The notes under the pieces were generated by a model. It did not search any database, was not told the DNA's origin, and saw only the letters and a list, made by a program, of their open reading frames with translations. Positions 45,970 through 49,644 of a stretch of 49,644 nt of DNA are shown piece after piece (within the stretch, counting starts at the first letter, position 1; every line of letters starts with the position of its first letter). Location: assembly GCA_039182735.1 (NCBI GenBank), contig JBCDCB010000022.1, forward strand, positions 1-49,644, in the 5' to 3' direction. The position numbers and the translations under genes are program-made. The stretch is from JBCDCB01 sp039182735. Its GTDB lineage: Bacteria > Planctomycetota > Phycisphaerae > Phycisphaerales > UBA1924.

Positions 45970-46791
45970 ATGAGCGAAGAACGCGAGTACGTCCTCGGGA
46001 CCGATGAAGCCGAACTGAACCGGCTGGGGCTGCAGCACCGGTTGTGGGCGGATGCCGCGGGCAACCAGTGGCGGCGCGCGCGCTTCGGTCCCGGCATGCG
46101 TTTGCTCGACCTCGGCTGCGGCCCAGGGTTCGCCACGCGCGACCTGTGCGAACTCGCCGGGCGCACGGGCGCGGTCGTCGCGGCGGATCTCTCACAGCGA
46201 TTCATCGACTTCGTGCGCGCGCACCCGACGACGCCCGGCAGCGCGCCGATCGAGGCGCACTGCATCGATGCGCACGACCTGCACACCGCCATCGACGAGT
46301 CGTCGCTCGACGGCGTGTACCTGCGCTGGGTGCTGCACTTCACGCCAGAACCGCCAATGGTCATCGAACAGGCGGCCCGTGCGCTGAAACCGGGCGGCAG
46401 GCTCGCGGTGCAGGACTATTCCAACTGGCAGGGCCTGCATTGGGGCCCGCTGAACCACACACTCCCGATCCTGCGCCACGGCATCTTGACTTCTTATAAA
46501 GAGGTGCGTGCCGACAGCAACGTCGGCAGCATCGTGCCGGCGCTGTGCGAGCGACACGGCTTGCGCGTGATCGAGGTGACGCCGCTGACGCGGGTCTTTA
46601 CGCCCGCGGATCCGCTCTGGATGTGGCCGGACTCGTACTTCCGCAGTTATCTGCCGCGGATCGCCGAGCGCGGGCACCTGTCAGCGGACGAGCTCGACGC
46701 GATCATGGCGGAATGGCAGGCGCTGGGCGAAGAGCCCGGTGCGATGTTTTTTGGGCCGATCCAGATCGAGGTGATCGCAGAGAAGATGTAA
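45970..46791 (+). CDS. SAM-dependent methyltransferase
   Basis: Class I Rossmann-fold methyltransferase of 273 aa. The SAM-binding motif I is RLLDLGCGPGFATRDLC (residues about 44-60), the acidic end of strand 2 is in VVAADLSQRFIDF, and motif post-I/IV is SLDGVYLRWVLHF. Later ALKPGGRLAVQDY is typical. The substrate is unknown; the closest general resemblance is to UbiE/Coq5-like or generic small-molecule methyltransferases. Start ATG 45970 is 28 bases after the previous stop and has no strong Shine-Dalgarno. Confidence 0.88.
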   Translation: MSEEREYVLGTDEAELNRLGLQHRLWADAAGNQWRRARFGPGMRLLDLGCGPGFATRDLCELAGRTGAVVAADLSQRFIDFVRAHPTTPGSAPIEAHCIDAHDLHTAIDESSLDGVYLRWVLHFTPEPPMVIEQAARALKPGGRLAVQDYSNWQGLHWGPLNHTLPILRHGILTSYKEVRADSNVGSIVPALCERHGLRVIEVTPLTRVFTPADPLWMWPDSYFRSYLPRIAERGHLSADELDAIMAEWQALGEEPGAMFFGPIQIEVIAEKM

Positions 46792-46833
46792 GTTCTTAGC
46801 ATCTTGTTCGCATGACCCGCGTAGATCGCGGGC

Positions 46834-47880
46834 ATGCCCACACAACACGACGCGCGTGAACACAAGAAGTTCCGGATCCGATTCCTCACCCGCAGCGGCG
46901 CCATTCGGATCGCCACGCTCCTCGGATCGCTCGCGATACTCGGTGCCGTGATCTATGCGCAGTGCATCAACATGCCCGGCGAGTCGCACCGGGGCCTGCT
47001 CCCGCCTGCAACCGATGCCCAGACTCAACTGGCGCGCGCGCTCCGCGCCGATGTCGAGATGCTCGCGGGCGAGTTTGCGGAAAGGCACACGTTCAACCAG
47101 CCGGTGATGACCCGTTCCAGCGAATGGCTCGAATCGCGGCTGCGGGGCATCGGCTACGAGACCGTCGAACACGTCTTTGTTCCAGACACGGATGCACCGA
47201 ACCTGATCGTCGAGGTGCGGGGCACCTCGCAACCGAACGAAGTCGTTCTCGTCGGCGCGCACTTTGATTCCGAACTGCACACGCCCGGCGCGGATGACAA
47301 CGCGAGCGGCGTCGCCGGCGTCCTCGCGCTCGCGCAGCACTTCCACGATCGCCCGCAGGCGCGCACGCTGCGCTTCGCGTGCTTCGTCAACGAGGAACCG
47401 CCCCACTTCATGCAGCCGACGATGGGCTCGCTCGTCTACGCGAAGACGTGCGCCGATCGCGGCGACCGCATCACCGCGATGATCGCGTTCGAGATGCTGG
47501 GATACTTCGATGATGCGCCGGGCAGTCAGCAGTACCCGCCGCCGTTGAGCTCGTTCTACCCGTCAACGGGAGACTTCATCGCGTTCGTGGGCGACCTGGG
47601 CTCGCGCGACCTCGTGCGTGAAGCCATCGCGTCGTTCCGTACGCACGCGCAGTTCCCATCGGAAGGCGTCGCGCTTCCAGAGAGCATCGAGGGCATCGGC
47701 TGGTCCGACCACTGGGCGTTCTGGCAGGCGGGGTACCCCGCGATCATGGTCACGGATACCGCGCACTTCCGGAACCCCCACTACCACCGATCGAGCGACA
47801 CGCCCGGCACGCTCGACTACGACCGCATGAGCCGCGTGGTCGAGGGGATGATCCGCGTCGTCGAGGACCTCGCCCGCTAA
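46834..47880 (+). CDS. M28-family zinc aminopeptidase, membrane-anchored
   Basis: A 348-aa predicted exported peptidase. An N-terminal transmembrane segment (residues about 25-42, AIRIATLLGSLAILGAVIYA) anchors it, with the catalytic domain outside. The two-zinc site is seen in VGAHFDSELHTPGADDNASGVAG split here as GAHFDSE and GADDNASG (His and bridging Asp), FVNEEPPHF (general base Glu and ligand Glu), and YHRSSDTPGTLDY (His ligand). This is the co-catalytic set of M28 aminopeptidases such as AAP. Its physiological substrate is unknown. Confidence 0.9.
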   Translation: MPTQHDAREHKKFRIRFLTRSGAIRIATLLGSLAILGAVIYAQCINMPGESHRGLLPPATDAQTQLARALRADVEMLAGEFAERHTFNQPVMTRSSEWLESRLRGIGYETVEHVFVPDTDAPNLIVEVRGTSQPNEVVLVGAHFDSELHTPGADDNASGVAGVLALAQHFHDRPQARTLRFACFVNEEPPHFMQPTMGSLVYAKTCADRGDRITAMIAFEMLGYFDDAPGSQQYPPPLSSFYPSTGDFIAFVGDLGSRDLVREAIASFRTHAQFPSEGVALPESIEGIGWSDHWAFWQAGYPAIMVTDTAHFRNPHYHRSSDTPGTLDYDRMSRVVEGMIRVVEDLAR

Positions 47881-47928
47881 ACTCCCAGCGGTCCAACTTC
47901 ACACCGAGAGATTGAGAGACTCGCAGCC

Positions 47929-49278
<1,350 letters not shown>

Positions 49279-49328
49279 GCAACCTATCGATTGAGTATCA
49301 TCAGTTCACCACACCGTCGAGCGACACT

Positions 49329-49610
49329 ATGCCCCAAAAGACACCACGCACAGCTCTTGCACGCAAGTACATGGTGAAGACTGTCGCAGATTCCAAGTCA
49401 ATCACGAAAGAATGGCTTGACGCCCAGGGATTGTCCCAGTCGGTTTCACTCGGACTGCCCGAGATTGACGACCGTTACCACGTATGGCGAGTACCGCTGA
49501 AGCGCAAGCGTGGTGAAAAGGTCGGCGAACTAGTGATCGACGCGCAGACAAGCGAACTCCTTCTGGACAAGTCCACGGATGTCCCAATTATTGAGGCGAG
49601 GCGTTCTTGA
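49329..49610 (+). CDS. Small protein of unknown function, lower G+C
   Basis: A 93-aa protein from ATG 49329 (or 111 aa from GTG 49275, which overlaps the icd stop). It is basic, with TALARKYMVKTVADSKSITK near the start, and ends with a strand-rich segment WRVPLKRKRGEKVGELVIDA and TSELLLD reminiscent of a PepSY-like fold, by eye only. Base composition is visibly nearer 50% G+C than the surrounding genes, with codons such as ATT and AAA that are rare in the rest of the window. This suggests transfer or the edge of an accessory region. No domain is recognised. Confidence 0.6.
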   Translation: MPQKTPRTALARKYMVKTVADSKSITKEWLDAQGLSQSVSLGLPEIDDRYHVWRVPLKRKRGEKVGELVIDAQTSELLLDKSTDVPIIEARRS

Positions 49611-49644
49611 AGGTGTGTTTAAAGGTTTCTTTAGCAGCCTCGCC

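Overview
The window looks like a chromosomal segment of a planctomycete, most probably class Phycisphaerae. The pointers are: high G+C throughout; an alternative complex III (act) cluster joined to a caa3-type cytochrome oxidase; flavin-dependent thymidylate synthase; and several secreted proteins ending in a P-T/A-P-G, hydrophobic segment and Arg-rich tail, a PEP-CTERM-like sorting signal common in that class. Taxonomy is inferred from gene content, not from a marker search.

Layout. 1-3.5 kb (minus): thyX (cut by the window edge), an MFS transporter and a two-TM protein. 3.5-17.8 kb (minus): a near-continuous respiratory operon in transcription order actA-B-C-D-E-F, a small membrane protein, sco, and oxidase subunits II, I, III and IV, many with overlapping stop/start codons. 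Together these take electrons from quinol through cytochrome c domains to O2. ctaA (heme A synthase) lies divergently at 18.1 kb. 19.5-20.5 kb: DoxX-like protein and ndk. 20.6-22.3 kb: two secreted proteins with the PEP-CTERM-like tail. 22.5-25.6 kb (plus): both subunits of DNA topoisomerase VI, an archaeal-type enzyme uncommon in bacteria, followed by an ANTAR response regulator, a long untranslated leader, a TolB-like lipoprotein, a second lipoprotein and a XerC/D recombinase. 30.2-32 kb (minus): a zinc-ribbon membrane protein and malate dehydrogenase. 32.1-35.8 kb (minus): four more secreted proteins forming two tandem paralogue pairs, each with its own intrinsic terminator; one has a frameshift in its signal peptide.

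36.1-37.3 kb (plus): a class I aminotransferase. 37.29-37.66 kb (minus): an apparently undescribed transcription unit with a promoter, a 15-nt exact complement of the 16S rRNA 3' tail, a nested stem structure and an intrinsic terminator. 37.8-40.6 kb (minus): a Zn/Mn ABC importer plus a 63-aa protein. 40.7-49.3 kb (plus): tRNA-Ala(CGC), mutS, PH-domain protein, aldo/keto reductase, thioredoxin-like protein, methyltransferase, M28 peptidase and NADP-isocitrate dehydrogenase. The window ends in a lower-G+C small gene that may mark the edge of an accessory region.

Most genes are housekeeping. The best candidates for something new are the structured minus-strand RNA at 37.3-37.6 kb, the ANTAR regulator with its 540-base leader, and the small unassigned membrane proteins in the respiratory operon.
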